From assembly GCA_029212885.1 (NCBI GenBank), contig JARGPC010000011.1, forward strand, positions 1-64,000: a stretch of 64,000 nt of DNA. The letters are read 5' to 3'. Of the stretch, positions 52,725-61,569 are shown piece by piece. Both the position numbers and the translations under genes were made by a program. The DNA comes from Coxiellaceae bacterium (GTDB lineage: Bacteria > Pseudomonadota > Gammaproteobacteria > Coxiellales > Coxiellaceae). Each line of letters starts with the position of its first letter. Position 1 is the stretch's first letter. The notes beneath the pieces were generated by a model. The model did no database searches, had not been told where the DNA came from, and was given only the letters and a program-made list of their open reading frames with translations.

Positions 52725-53948
52725 TTAAGCTTCAGTTATTACTGCTTGCTGCTTTGGGTTTGATTTGGCCACTACAGTTTCAAATATTATCAACGCGGCC
52801 ACAGCACTGCCAATAAATACCAGAGACAGTGGCGTTGCTGAGGTGTTAGGCAGGTAAGCTACTAATAAGCCCAAAACGCCACCACCTGCAATTTGCATAA
52901 AGCCATAGATGCTGCCAGCAAAGCCTGCGATATGGCCAAAGGGTTTTGTTGCAGTTGCAAAAGCATTTGGCCAAATAAAGAAGCAACCAAAGTAAAACAG
53001 CATGGTTGGTATAAATACCGTGTATACGGTCATGGTAGTGGTTAGTGACAACACTAACATTAAAATACCGGCGGCTGTGGCAAATGACCAGCCAAAACGT
53101 AACATATTGGTTGAACCAAAGCGTTCAACAACGCGACCGTTTAGAGTGCCGGCACCAAAAGTGACGATTAAACCACCGATTAGATTAAGTAACCCAAAGC
53201 TGCCAGGCGTCATGCCAAGGTGATGCACTAATAATGCAGAACCTATGCTAAACCAGCTGAAAAACGCACCATATGTAAGGAATTGGCACAGGATAATGCC
53301 GGTAAAATGGCGGTGACTGAAAAGTTCTTTGGTTGATTGTTTGATAAATGCCAAGCTTAATCGATCACGGCTGACATGTTGATTAACTTCATCGATTTTA
53401 TACCAAACGATCCATGCAATTAAAATGGCGTAGGCAATAAGTAATACAAAAATACTGCGCCAGCCTAAATATTCAGCAAAGAAACCGCCAATAGCTGGAG
53501 CGGCTGGAACAATAAAGCTAATGATAACTGTTAGGTAAGAGCCGTATTTGGCCATCTGATCACCACTGAAGCGGTCGCGAAAAATGCCGCGCCATAAGCT
53601 AGTGCCGGCGCCGGTGCCGCAACCGGTGATGAAGCGACCGACAATTAATGTGTCAATATTGGTGCTAAATACGCAAATTAAGCTGCCGATAATGGCGAGC
53701 GCCATGCCAACGATTAGTGGGCCGCGGCGGCCAAAGGCTTCTGAGAAGATGCCATAAAATACCATGGTGGCAGCCATACCAAACATATATACCGCCATGC
53801 TGGTTTGGGCGAGTGATATCGTGCTGTGTAAGTCTTTTGCGATAAGGCTTAAGGCGGGTGCATAGATATCAGAGGCTAATTGACCGATAACACCTATCAA
53901 TAGAATTAGCAATAAAATCAGTATATTGGACTTTTCTTCTCGGTTCAT
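52725..53948 (-). CDS. MFS drug-efflux transporter, Bcr/CflA type
   Basis: 407 residues, 12 transmembrane segments. GQLASDIYAPALSLIAKDLH (TM1, with the Bcr-typical DxYxPALP-like motif), GIFSEAFGRRGPLIVG (motif A), GRFITGCGTGAGTSLWRGIF (TM4) and FVPAAPAIGGFFAEYLGWRS (motif C) define DHA1 Bcr/CflA pumps. It exports drugs or metabolites using the proton gradient. Divergent from a TetR gene with a palindromic operator between, so it is very likely the repressed target. Confidence 0.9.
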   Translation of the reverse strand: MNREEKSNILILLLILLIGVIGQLASDIYAPALSLIAKDLHSTISLAQTSMAVYMFGMAATMVFYGIFSEAFGRRGPLIVGMALAIIGSLICVFSTNIDTLIVGRFITGCGTGAGTSLWRGIFRDRFSGDQMAKYGSYLTVIISFIVPAAPAIGGFFAEYLGWRSIFVLLIAYAILIAWIVWYKIDEVNQHVSRDRLSLAFIKQSTKELFSHRHFTGIILCQFLTYGAFFSWFSIGSALLVHHLGMTPGSFGLLNLIGGLIVTFGAGTLNGRVVERFGSTNMLRFGWSFATAAGILMLVLSLTTTMTVYTVFIPTMLFYFGCFFIWPNAFATATKPFGHIAGFAGSIYGFMQIAGGGVLGLLVAYLPNTSATPLSLVFIGSAVAALIIFETVVAKSNPKQQAVITEA

Positions 53949-54001
53949 TTCTCTCGTTTCCTAATTGATTGGTCAGTCAGTTAGGAGTAGTGTATAATAT
54001 A

Positions 54002-54017
54002 TTGACTAGTTAGTCAA
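54002..54017. promoter_or_regulatory. Candidate TetR operator and promoter
   Basis: ttgacta / tagtcaa, perfect 7-base arms around GT, lies directly after a TATAAT (53993-53998) in the 81-base region between the MFS and TetR genes. A related ggtcagtcag sequence is at 53970. Its position would let the TetR protein block both promoters. Confidence 0.65.
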
Positions 54018-54029
54018 GTAGGAGCTCAA

Positions 54030-54647
54030 ATGACAGTAAAAAGCGATACCACAGATAAGCCTCAGCGCCAACGTGCTGATGATACACGGCGAAAAATTCT
54101 CGATGCGGCACGTAAATTATTTGTAGAGCATGGTTATGCAGGCACATCGATGGGCAAGATTGCCAGTTTGGCAGAGGTTAACCACAGTCTGATCTTTCAC
54201 CATTTTGGCAATAAACAAAAACTGTGGTATGCCGTGAAGGTGGATATTGTTGATACCTTTACCGGTAGTCATACACGCTTACCGCCAGTTGACCAGCCGT
54301 TACGCCCCTTCCTCGAGCAGCTATTAAAAAATAATGATAGTTTTTATCGTCATGAAGACTTAGCCCGTATGTTGGGTTGGCAGCGCCTAGAGCGCAGTGA
54401 GGGTGTGACATTAGGTGCGGTAAAATCTGAAGAAATGGATCGTTGGATAGCTGCTTTTACGCACTTCCAACAATCTGGTGAAATTAATCCAGAATTAAAG
54501 GTAGGTTTTATTATTACCATGGTGTTAGGTATTGCCAGTAGTGCAGCAATGGACCCAATTATTTTTATTCGCGCTAAAAACGACCGCAAAGCGTATTATG
54601 ACTTTTGTGTGGATTGTCTTATGCAGGCGTTGGCAACGAGTGAGTAA
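54030..54647 (+). CDS. TetR family transcriptional regulator
   Basis: 205 residues. N-terminal HTH: RRKILDAARKLFVEHGYAGT, GKIASLAEVNHSLIFHHFGN and KQKLWYAVK, matching TetR recognition-helix form. The C-terminal ligand domain is helical and unassigned. AGGAGC precedes the ATG. It likely represses itself and the divergent Bcr-like pump; the ligand is probably a pump substrate. Confidence 0.9.
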   Translation: MTVKSDTTDKPQRQRADDTRRKILDAARKLFVEHGYAGTSMGKIASLAEVNHSLIFHHFGNKQKLWYAVKVDIVDTFTGSHTRLPPVDQPLRPFLEQLLKNNDSFYRHEDLARMLGWQRLERSEGVTLGAVKSEEMDRWIAAFTHFQQSGEINPELKVGFIITMVLGIASSAAMDPIIFIRAKNDRKAYYDFCVDCLMQALATSE

Positions 54648-54650
54648 CAT

Positions 54651-55787
54651 TCAAAGCTTAGCTAAGATTGTATGAGCTGAAACGCGTAGTGGAGAAATAA
54701 CTTCATCTGCGCCAGCTTGTTTAGCATTTTGCACATTGTACGATTTTTCAATGCGGGCAATTAAGCGAGTCTTGCGATCTTTACCACATACGGTGGCAGC
54801 TGACATCACGGCTAGAATATTTTCTGCGTCTTCTTCATAGGCGGCTATAAAGCAAGTGGCTTCGTTTAAGTTACATGTGGCAAGCTCTTTTTCATTCATT
54901 GGGTTAACCGCTATGACGTTATATCCCGCATCTTCCAGTCGCTGTGCTGTTACCTTGTCTGGTTCTAAAAAGAAACACTTTTGGGCGTGGTCGACATAGG
55001 CCTTTGCGCACTCATGTGTTAATACATTATCGCCGCACAATATGATATGACCCTTTAAATGACTAAGATGCGATACCATTTTATATACCCCTTTTACATT
55101 TTTTTGAATCATAGGCCCCAATAAAACACTTAAAGCGGTTACAAATGAACCAACTCCGATCAGAATCATAGTGACAGTAAAAATTCGTGCATTTTCAGTG
55201 ATAGGTGTGATGCCGCCATACCCCACCGTGCTATAGGTAACAATGGTAAAGTAAATGGCATCAATCCAATTCATCATGCCGTGGAACTGAGCTCGCAAAA
55301 GGTAACTGCCTACGCTGCCGTATACTAAAGCAAAAATAACCGAGCAGCTGGCTATCAACGTTTGATAACGGGCCGAGCTGTTTGAGCGGCGAAAAAAATG
55401 CCGGCGATTGAGTACTAATAAAACAAAAAACAACATGGAAACAGCCATGCCTACCCAGGATGGAGCTGGCAAAGTCGCATTTATAAAAGCTAGTAAAGAA
55501 AAAATACATGTCCATACCCAGGCAGTGTATTTCTGCCTGTATAGACCATTGCCTAACACAATCAAAATAATGCCGAAAATGATGGATAAAAAATCACTAC
55601 TTTGCTGAACCTTGATCAGCTCTGTCATGGCGGCATAATGCGTAAGTGCCATAGGGCTGTGGATTGAGAATATTGGTGTTACGCCTACAAATAAGTTGGC
55701 TAAGCCCGCTAGAATGCTTACGCAGGCTAACAAAGTAGGGGTTCGGTGGTTGGTAGAAAATAATGCCATGAGTTTATAATAACTCAT
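54651..55787 (-). CDS. Potassium channel with cytoplasmic TrkA-N (RCK) domain
   Basis: 378 residues from ATG 55787 (alternatives: TTG 55805, ATG 55769; none has a good ribosome site). Hydrophobic segments at about 15-130 precede a classic pore: YFTIVTYSTVGYGGITPIT has the K+ filter TVGYG. After S6 comes an RCK domain (about 240-378) with GHIILCGDNVLTHECAKAY as the nucleotide-binding Rossmann strand. It resembles E. coli Kch. Role: K+ conductance gated by ligand or voltage. It converges on tetR with a 3-base gap. Confidence 0.87.
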   Translation of the reverse strand: MSYYKLMALFSTNHRTPTLLACVSILAGLANLFVGVTPIFSIHSPMALTHYAAMTELIKVQQSSDFLSIIFGIILIVLGNGLYRQKYTAWVWTCIFSLLAFINATLPAPSWVGMAVSMLFFVLLVLNRRHFFRRSNSSARYQTLIASCSVIFALVYGSVGSYLLRAQFHGMMNWIDAIYFTIVTYSTVGYGGITPITENARIFTVTMILIGVGSFVTALSVLLGPMIQKNVKGVYKMVSHLSHLKGHIILCGDNVLTHECAKAYVDHAQKCFFLEPDKVTAQRLEDAGYNVIAVNPMNEKELATCNLNEATCFIAAYEEDAENILAVMSAATVCGKDRKTRLIARIEKSYNVQNAKQAGADEVISPLRVSAHTILAKL

Positions 55788-55854
55788 TTTTTGAAGGAGT
55801 TGCAAAGGGTTTTAAGATTGCTCTCATGCCGAACATTTGGCTGGATAAAGGCAC

Positions 55855-56652
55855 TTAATTAAAGATCAGCAACCCACCCATGATGAGCAGCACTGCCGTA
55901 AAGATGCCACGTAATAATCCTTTAGGCATATGGTTAAAGCAGCGTGAACCTAGCCGCACGCCAACATACATGATAGGAATCATAATCGCGACAACGTGCC
56001 ATTCAATCAGATGGAAAAAGCTCATTGATGTGTCGCCGTTATACAGTGTGATGAGTAGGGTGGTGAATAAGGCGGCCAGTGAAGTAATGCAAGTAAAAAT
56101 CGCGGTAGTGCCAACGATTTTTTTCATTTCCATGCCCATGTGGTGTAAGACTGGGATCATCATGCTGCCGCCACCAATGCCTAATAATGAAGAAGGTGCG
56201 CCAACTGCAATGCCTGAAAGCATAATTTTAAAGCGACTCACGGGCGCGGCACCGACGGCTCTGCCGCGGCGTTGATAGAGCAGGCTAATGGATAAAGTGA
56301 CTAACAGTGCGCCAGCAATAATTGATATGTATGCAGGGTTAATCGATAAACCTAACATGGCACCAAACAAAATACCGACCAGTACGCCCGGTAGTAAATA
56401 ATACGATAATTGCCAATTGACGCGTTGATTGCGGCATTGCACCCAGACATTACCAATTGAATTTAAGAAAACAATCGTAAGCGAGGTATTAATAGCTAGA
56501 TGTACTATGTCGTTATTGGGTGCGTAGCCTCCATGTGAAAAGGCCAATAATAAAGTGGGTAATAAAATAATGCTGCCCCCTAGGCCAAGCATGCCTGATA
56601 AGAAACTGGCAGCAAAGCCAGCGCATATCAGTAATACCATAAAGATATCCAT
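55855..56652 (-). CDS. TauE/SafE family sulfite/organosulfonate-type exporter
   Basis: 265 residues with 7-8 transmembrane segments. The duplicated signature is FLSGMLGLGGSIILLPTLLL (N-half) and GAPSSLLGIGGGSMMIPVLH (C-half), typical of TauE/SafE (DUF81). AAGGAAATGAG lies upstream of the ATG. Divergent from a LysR regulator whose upstream region holds a palindrome, so probably controlled by it. Substrate (sulfite, sulfoacetate or another anion) unproven. Confidence 0.85.
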   Translation of the reverse strand: MDIFMVLLICAGFAASFLSGMLGLGGSIILLPTLLLAFSHGGYAPNNDIVHLAINTSLTIVFLNSIGNVWVQCRNQRVNWQLSYYLLPGVLVGILFGAMLGLSINPAYISIIAGALLVTLSISLLYQRRGRAVGAAPVSRFKIMLSGIAVGAPSSLLGIGGGSMMIPVLHHMGMEMKKIVGTTAIFTCITSLAALFTTLLITLYNGDTSMSFFHLIEWHVVAIMIPIMYVGVRLGSRCFNHMPKGLLRGIFTAVLLIMGGLLIFN

Positions 56653-56805
56653 CTCATTTCCTTAAATTGTTAATCAACGAACGTGCCATATGGCATGCGG
56701 CTGTGTGAGCTTCGGGCTTTTACGGGGGTGTAAAGCAAAACCTTGACTGCTTGATCATTGTATAAAAAAATAGCTATAAAGTAAATTTGAAATAACTTAT
56801 GTTAT

Positions 56806-56824
56806 AATTAAGTAAAACTTAATT
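56806..56824. promoter_or_regulatory. Candidate LysR operator palindrome
   Basis: aattaagt (56806-56813) and acttaatt (56817-56824) are perfect 8-base arms around AAA, overlapping a TATAAT (56803-56808) and 11 bases before the LysR ATG. The location suits autorepression. Confidence 0.5.
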
Positions 56825-56835
56825 AGGATATTTTG

Positions 56836-57732
56836 ATGCGAATTACACTGCGCCAACTTGAGGTATTTGTTCAGACTGCAAAAAATAATTCATTAAAACA
56901 AGGAGCTGAAGCATGTTATATGACACCGGCCGCGGCGAGTATGTCATTAGTGGAATTGGAGCGCCACTTGGGCGTGAAGTTGTTTGACCGTATTGGTAAG
57001 CGAATAAAGCTGAATGAGCTAGGAAAGGCGCTATTGCCCAAGGCAGTTTCGACCCTTGATCATGCGATGGAGCTGCAAGATTTTGTTATTACACATCAGC
57101 AAGAGATGTCGGGTACGGTAATGATCGGTGCCAGTACGTCGATTGGTAATTATGTGCTGCCGAAGTATATTGCTCTGTTTAAAATGATGTATCCCTCGGT
57201 GCATTGTAAGGTGTTTATTTCAAATACTGAGGAAGTGGTGAATGGCATTGAATCATTAACGTTGGACATTGGCTTAATTGAGGGGTTTTGCCATTCAGAT
57301 AAAATCACTGAAAAACGCTGGTTAAAAGATGAATTAAAAATCATTTGCCGTGGTAAACACCCATTAACAAAGCAAGACACGGTGCGCTTAGCTGATTTAT
57401 CAGAATACCCTTGGATTATGCGTGAAGGTGGGTCAGGTGCGCGTGAAATCTTTACTGAAGCACTGGCACATAAAATTGAAATGAAAAAAGAAGTCACACT
57501 AAATAGTTTTGAGGCGATAAAAAACTACGTGATTCACAGTAATTGTTTGGCCTATGTGTCGCATGCAGTGATCAGTAATGAAGAGCAAGCACGTTCAATC
57601 AGAGTGTTAAAAGTAAAGGGGGTTAATATTGTGCGTGATTTTCATCAGATTACGCATCGCGATAAATACCAAACGGCGGTCACGCAAAAATTTATTGAGT
57701 TTCTTAATCAGCAAGCTAAAGGCAAGGCGTAA
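56836..57732 (+). CDS. LysR family transcriptional regulator (CysB/YeiE-like)
   Basis: 298 residues from ATG 56836 (AGGA upstream; TTG one codon earlier ignored). HTH: LRQLEVFVQTAKNNSLKQGA and MTPAAASMSLVELERHLGVK, then GKRIKLNELGKALLPKA. The effector domain (about 92 onward, GTVMIGASTSIGNYVLPKYI) resembles the CbbR/YeiE group that often governs sulfur or carbon transport genes, fitting the divergent TauE/SafE gene. A palindrome lies in its own promoter region. Confidence 0.9.
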   Translation: MRITLRQLEVFVQTAKNNSLKQGAEACYMTPAAASMSLVELERHLGVKLFDRIGKRIKLNELGKALLPKAVSTLDHAMELQDFVITHQQEMSGTVMIGASTSIGNYVLPKYIALFKMMYPSVHCKVFISNTEEVVNGIESLTLDIGLIEGFCHSDKITEKRWLKDELKIICRGKHPLTKQDTVRLADLSEYPWIMREGGSGAREIFTEALAHKIEMKKEVTLNSFEAIKNYVIHSNCLAYVSHAVISNEEQARSIRVLKVKGVNIVRDFHQITHRDKYQTAVTQKFIEFLNQQAKGKA

Positions 57733-57771
57733 GCACAGAAATCAAAGGTTTCTCCTTGTGCTAAATGGCGC

Positions 57772-57777
57772 TATAAT
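57772..57777 (+). promoter_or_regulatory. Probable -10 element of greA
   Basis: TATAAT in the context ggcgcTATAATgag, 41 bases before the greA ATG. No good -35 is visible at standard spacing. Confidence 0.4.
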
Positions 57778-57818
57778 GAGTGCCCCTAGGTGTTAATTGA
57801 ACAAAAAGAGAGCGAAAT

Positions 57819-58298
57819 ATGTCGTCACTTCCAATAACCGTTCGTGGTGAACAGTTACTACGAAAAGAACTGGAGCAGTTAAAAACTGTAGATAGACCAG
57901 CCGTCATTCAGGCAATTTCTGAAGCGCGTGCCCATGGTGATCTTAAAGAGAATGCTGAATATCATGCGGCGCGTGAGCAGCAAGGTTTTATTGAAGGCCG
58001 TATTCAAGATATTGAAGGTAAGCTAGGCGGTGTTCAGGTGATTGATGTCACCAAGATGGAAAATAAGGGTAAGGTTATTTTTGGTGCCACCGTGACTATT
58101 GTTAACGTTGATAGCGATGAAGAAAGTACTTATAAAATTGTTGGTGAGGATGAAGCTGATATTAAAGATAATATGATTTCATACAGTGCACCGATTGCAC
58201 GCGCTATGATGGGTAAGCAAGTCGACGATACATTTGATTTTAATACGCCGCAAGGTGAGGTCGCTTCTTACGATATTATTCAGGTTGAATATATTTAA
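57819..58298 (+). CDS. greA: Transcription elongation factor GreA
   Basis: 159 residues, standard length. The N-terminal coiled coil contains [20 protein letters not shown] and [20 protein letters not shown], whose acidic tip reaches the RNA polymerase active site to stimulate transcript cleavage. The C-terminal FKBP-like domain runs from about 80 ([20 protein letters not shown]). AGAGAGCG precedes the ATG. A family A repeat block follows the stop. Confidence 0.97.
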   Translation: MSSLPITVRGEQLLRKELEQLKTVDRPAVIQAISEARAHGDLKENAEYHAAREQQGFIEGRIQDIEGKLGGVQVIDVTKMENKGKVIFGATVTIVNVDSDEESTYKIVGEDEADIKDNMISYSAPIARAMMGKQVDDTFDFNTPQGEVASYDIIQVEYI

Positions 58299-58309
58299 TT
58301 TTTCTCTAT

Positions 58310-58415
58310 GGATCCCGCGTCTAGCGCGGGATGACACTTGTTCTGTCATCCCGGCCTCCGAGTTTGTCATCCCGGCCTCCGAGTTTGTCATCCCGGCCTC
58401 CGAGCCGGGATCCAT
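58310..58415. repeat. Family A repeat block with three 21-base tandem units
   Basis: Begins with ggatcccgcgtctagcgcgg, then the unit tgtcatcccggcctccgagt (period 21) starting at 58344, 58365 and 58386; the last copy closes with gccgggatccat. It fills the gap between converging greA and the EmrB-like gene. Internal amplification of a single palindrome is the simplest reading; it is too short and spacer-free to be CRISPR. Confidence 0.85.
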
Positions 58416-58423
58416 AATAATAA

Positions 58424-59938
58424 TCAATTTACCATTTTATTCATTTTTACTCGCGTAGCCACAAACATCCCAATCAACAATAACACCGTGTTTATCCACA
58501 TCAGTTGAGTGAACGTATGCATAAAGCTTTGGTTAGCAATATGGAGCAGTTGGGGCAATTGATTATTGGCAACATGGCCCTGTAGCCATTTGCCATCGTG
58601 TGCACCACTGGCAATGGTTTGTAAGCGTTGCAAGGCTTTTGAAACTATAGTGATATGATCAGCTACTAGTAGTTTTAACATCATCACATTACTTTTGGCA
58701 CTCATATACGAGCCTGATATGGCGATACCCATAATCGCGCCTATAAAGGCAATGGTGAAAAATAAGCCCATCCCGGTGCTCGCATGTTGTTTGGCGCTGG
58801 TGCGCAAAATACCATTGATGGTGGAGGGAATATGCATGCCTGTTCCGAGGCCAAAAATGAGCAGGGCGAGTACTAAGATAATCATTTGGGGCTGAGCATT
58901 TAGCTGACTTAAGAGCAAGCAAGCAACGGCGCAGAAAAATAATGAGAAAATATTCGGTCTTTTAAATTCCACTTTATCGATTACTCGCCCCGTGAGTGGT
59001 GAGGTAATCGCAATCATTGCGGTCATAATCAAGATCAGCAAGCCGGTTTTTAATGGTGTGTAGCCGACAACATTTTGCAAATACAGTGGAATAAACAGCA
59101 TGGTGGACATCCATGCATACATAAACACGATGCGGGTGAACGCGACTTTTAAATATTCTTTATGCGTTAGTAAAACGGCGGCGATTAAAGGATTTTTTGA
59201 GTGCAATGAACGATAGCAAAACGCACCAAGTAAAATTACCCCAATGGCAATAAATAGAATAACATTTCCTGTTTCCAGGTTTGCTGTTTGGTTGAGTGTG
59301 GTAGCTACCATGGCTAAGCCAATCATAAACATGGCGATCCCGATAGGGTCTAGCTTGCCTTTATTTGGGTTGGTTTTATCAGATGCGGCAAAATAACTGG
59401 TCATAAAGAAGCAGATAACGCCTAGTGGTACATTGACAAAGAAAATCCAGTGCCAGGTGGTGAAGTTAAGAATAATACCACCGACGGTAGGGCCAACGAC
59501 TTGGCCTAGTCCCGTTAGCGTAACAGCGGCACCTGTTGCCAAGCCGCGTTGCTTTTCTGGAAAGGCATTATTGATGATAACCATGGCGATGCCTAGCGTT
59601 GCTGCAAAACCAATGCCTTGTACAAAGCGGGCTGAAATTAATAAGGGAGCGCTAGGTGATAAGCCGCACAATAATGAGGCAATGGTGAAGATGGCTGTAC
59701 CAATAAGAAAAATTAATTTATTGCCGTACATATCAGCCAAACGACCACATATAGTGAAGAAAATAGCAGTGGCTAGTAAATAGCTCGATACTACCCATTG
59801 GATAACGTTTAAGTCAGCATTTAGTGATATGGATATTTTTGCTAGAGCAACGTTAACAATGGTGCTGTCGATGTTGATCAGCAGGACCATTAAACCAACT
59901 GAGGCCAGTACCCACCATTTGCTTTTGTATTTGTCCAT
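58424..59938 (-). CDS. MFS transporter, DHA2 (EmrB/QacA-like, 14-TM) family
   Basis: 504 residues, about 14 transmembrane segments. DSTIVNVALAKISISLNADL (motif D1), WVVSSYLLATAIFFTICGRL with LADMYGNK (motif A) and ATGAAVTLTGLGQVVGPTVGG (motif C) identify DHA2 drug exporters. EmrB-type pumps usually pair with an EmrA adaptor, but none is adjacent here. AGGATAC precedes the ATG. A family B and a family A repeat lie upstream. Confidence 0.88.
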   Translation of the reverse strand: MDKYKSKWWVLASVGLMVLLINIDSTIVNVALAKISISLNADLNVIQWVVSSYLLATAIFFTICGRLADMYGNKLIFLIGTAIFTIASLLCGLSPSAPLLISARFVQGIGFAATLGIAMVIINNAFPEKQRGLATGAAVTLTGLGQVVGPTVGGIILNFTTWHWIFFVNVPLGVICFFMTSYFAASDKTNPNKGKLDPIGIAMFMIGLAMVATTLNQTANLETGNVILFIAIGVILLGAFCYRSLHSKNPLIAAVLLTHKEYLKVAFTRIVFMYAWMSTMLFIPLYLQNVVGYTPLKTGLLILIMTAMIAITSPLTGRVIDKVEFKRPNIFSLFFCAVACLLLSQLNAQPQMIILVLALLIFGLGTGMHIPSTINGILRTSAKQHASTGMGLFFTIAFIGAIMGIAISGSYMSAKSNVMMLKLLVADHITIVSKALQRLQTIASGAHDGKWLQGHVANNQLPQLLHIANQSFMHTFTQLMWINTVLLLIGMFVATRVKMNKMVN

Positions 59939-59983
59939 TTTGTATCCTTACTGGTGTTGTGCGTGATTTTTGTCATCAATTAT

Positions 59984-60077
59984 GTCATTGCGAGGAGCTT
60001 GCGACGAAGCAATCTCAGAACTTAAGCGGTAGAGTCATGAGGTTGCTTCAGCCTTCTGCCGAAGGCTTCGCAATGAC
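59984..60077. repeat. Family B dispersed palindromic repeat, second copy
   Basis: gtcattgcgaggagct (59984) to gcttcgcaatgac (60077), with shared interior cgacgaagcaatct and tcatgaggttgc as at 33145. The arms are less perfect than in the first copy. It lies directly upstream of the FadN-type hydratase gene. Confidence 0.8.
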
Positions 60078-60080
60078 GAC

Positions 60081-60111
60081 CGGTCATCTCGGACTTGATC
60101 CGGGATCCACA
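60081..60111. repeat. Family A repeat adjoining family B copy
   Basis: cggtcatctcggacttgatc / cgggatccac, a degenerate family A palindrome three bases after the family B copy. The two families are thus nested at one site. Confidence 0.65.
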
Positions 60112-60226
60112 TATTATTTGGGTCGACAGAGTCACCAAGCTCGATTCTATCACCGTTCTTTCTAAGAAGCTTGTCACTGGAAAAGTGTCACCTTATAATA
60201 GCGCCAAGATAAATAAGGAGTACTAC

Positions 60227-61186
60227 ATGCAAGTAGATAAAGCCGCGTTATTGCACATAGAAGATGCAATAGAATTAACTGAATTAGAAAATGGCATAGG
60301 CTTATTGCGCTTTTTAAGCAAAGCCAACTGCGCTAGCCTAAAAGTTTTACAAAGTATTCAGCAGGCATTGAAGCTGGCTGAGAAGCAGTTAAAGGCATTG
60401 GTGATTTGGCAGCCGAGTGAGAAGTTCTTTTGTGTTGGTGCAGATCTGCCGCATATATGTAAATTAGCGGAAGCTGATGACGTTGATGGCATGCGTGAAT
60501 ATTTGAACTGCTTTCAACAAACCTCGGTAGCGATTCGTTATGCGCAATTACCCGTCGTTGCTGCGGTGCGCGGCTTTGCGTTAGGTGGCGGCTGTGAAAT
60601 AGCAATGCACTGCGATGCGATTGTGGGACATGAAGAACTCAAAATCGGTTTGGTAGAAAGCTTGATTGGTTTGTTGCCTGCTGGTGGTGGCTGTAAAGAA
60701 ATGGTGTATCGTGCATCACAAGCTGAAGATTATTTGGAAACTTTAAAGCAATATTTTTACCAAGTAGCAGAGGGCTTGCGAGCCAACAGTGCCGAACAAG
60801 CCAAACAATATAATTATATGCATGCAAATGACCCTGTTGTTGTAGACAGTGATGAGGTACTGGAGCAGGCCAAAGCTTTTGCTTTAGCATTAACGGATAA
60901 CTACCAAGCGCAAGCACCGATTGAAATCCCCGTAGTTGGAGAGCAGTACATGGCTGACTTGTTAGATTACTATCATAATCATACCGAAAAGCAGTTAACC
61001 GAACATGATGAGCTGGTGGTTGAGCAAATCGCAAAAGTGTTCTGTGGTATGGGTGCTGATGGCACAGTTACTGAACAAGATTTCTTGAAAATTGAACTTG
61101 ATGCTTTTATGCATTTAGCACTAACTGAGAAATCTCGCGAGCGTATTTTTCATACCCTTGAGACAGGTAAACCGCTGCAAAATTAG
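60227..61186 (+). CDS. Enoyl-CoA hydratase half of a FadN-type beta-oxidation enzyme
   Basis: 319 residues from ATG 60227 (AAGGAG upstream); a frame from 60095 runs through repeat-derived sequence. The crotonase core shows FFCVGADLPHI, AVRGFALGGGCEIAMHCD (oxyanion hole) and IGLVESLIGLLPAGGGCKEM, followed by a C-terminal domain ending RIFHTLETGKPLQN. That order matches the C-terminal portion of FadN-like 3-hydroxyacyl-CoA dehydrogenase/enoyl-CoA hydratase fusions, whose N-terminal dehydrogenase is missing here. It may be a stand-alone hydratase or a truncated gene retained with its own start. Confidence 0.78.
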   Translation: MQVDKAALLHIEDAIELTELENGIGLLRFLSKANCASLKVLQSIQQALKLAEKQLKALVIWQPSEKFFCVGADLPHICKLAEADDVDGMREYLNCFQQTSVAIRYAQLPVVAAVRGFALGGGCEIAMHCDAIVGHEELKIGLVESLIGLLPAGGGCKEMVYRASQAEDYLETLKQYFYQVAEGLRANSAEQAKQYNYMHANDPVVVDSDEVLEQAKAFALALTDNYQAQAPIEIPVVGEQYMADLLDYYHNHTEKQLTEHDELVVEQIAKVFCGMGADGTVTEQDFLKIELDAFMHLALTEKSRERIFHTLETGKPLQN

Positions 61187-61238
61187 CTGATTTGCTCTGC
61201 TATACTAACGGTGTTGTGTTGATATAGTGGAGCAAAAA

Positions 61239-61535
61239 ATGAAATATTTTGTTAGTATAATCACTGGGTTATTCTTGAGTTCTACAGTAATGGCGGCAAG
61301 CCTTGAACCGAGTAGTCCAGCTGTTAAACAAGGCAGTGCCAGCCTAGAGCCGATTTCACCCAAAATGAAAGTTTCAACTACTACGAAACAGAAAATGGAT
61401 GCGGCTGGTAAAAAAGTACAAGGCATGAAAACCAATTTCAACAAAGCCACTAATTCAGCATGTGGTAAGGGTCAGTTGGTGGGCTACAATGGCTCGAAGC
61501 CAATTTGTGGTGCGGCGCCAGCAAAGCCTAATTGA
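61239..61535 (+). CDS. Small secreted Cys-pair protein 1
   Basis: 98 residues with signal peptide MKYFVSIITGLFLSSTVMA (start ATG 61239, GGAG seven bases upstream; a GTG four codons earlier is less likely). The mature part is Lys/Ser/Pro-rich and ends with CGKGQLVGYNGSKPIC, a two-cysteine loop near the C-terminus. The next gene encodes a paralogue with the same loop. Unknown function; periplasmic or extracellular. Confidence 0.65.
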   Translation: MKYFVSIITGLFLSSTVMAASLEPSSPAVKQGSASLEPISPKMKVSTTTKQKMDAAGKKVQGMKTNFNKATNSACGKGQLVGYNGSKPICGAAPAKPN

Positions 61536-61569
61536 TATGATCAAATAATCATTAATCGACGAGGTTACA

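Noticed and set aside
58344-58410. Three regularly spaced repeats that might be a CRISPR array
   Set aside because: The units are 21 bases and directly abutting with no spacers, the sequence is the core of the dispersed family A palindrome, and no cas gene is nearby.
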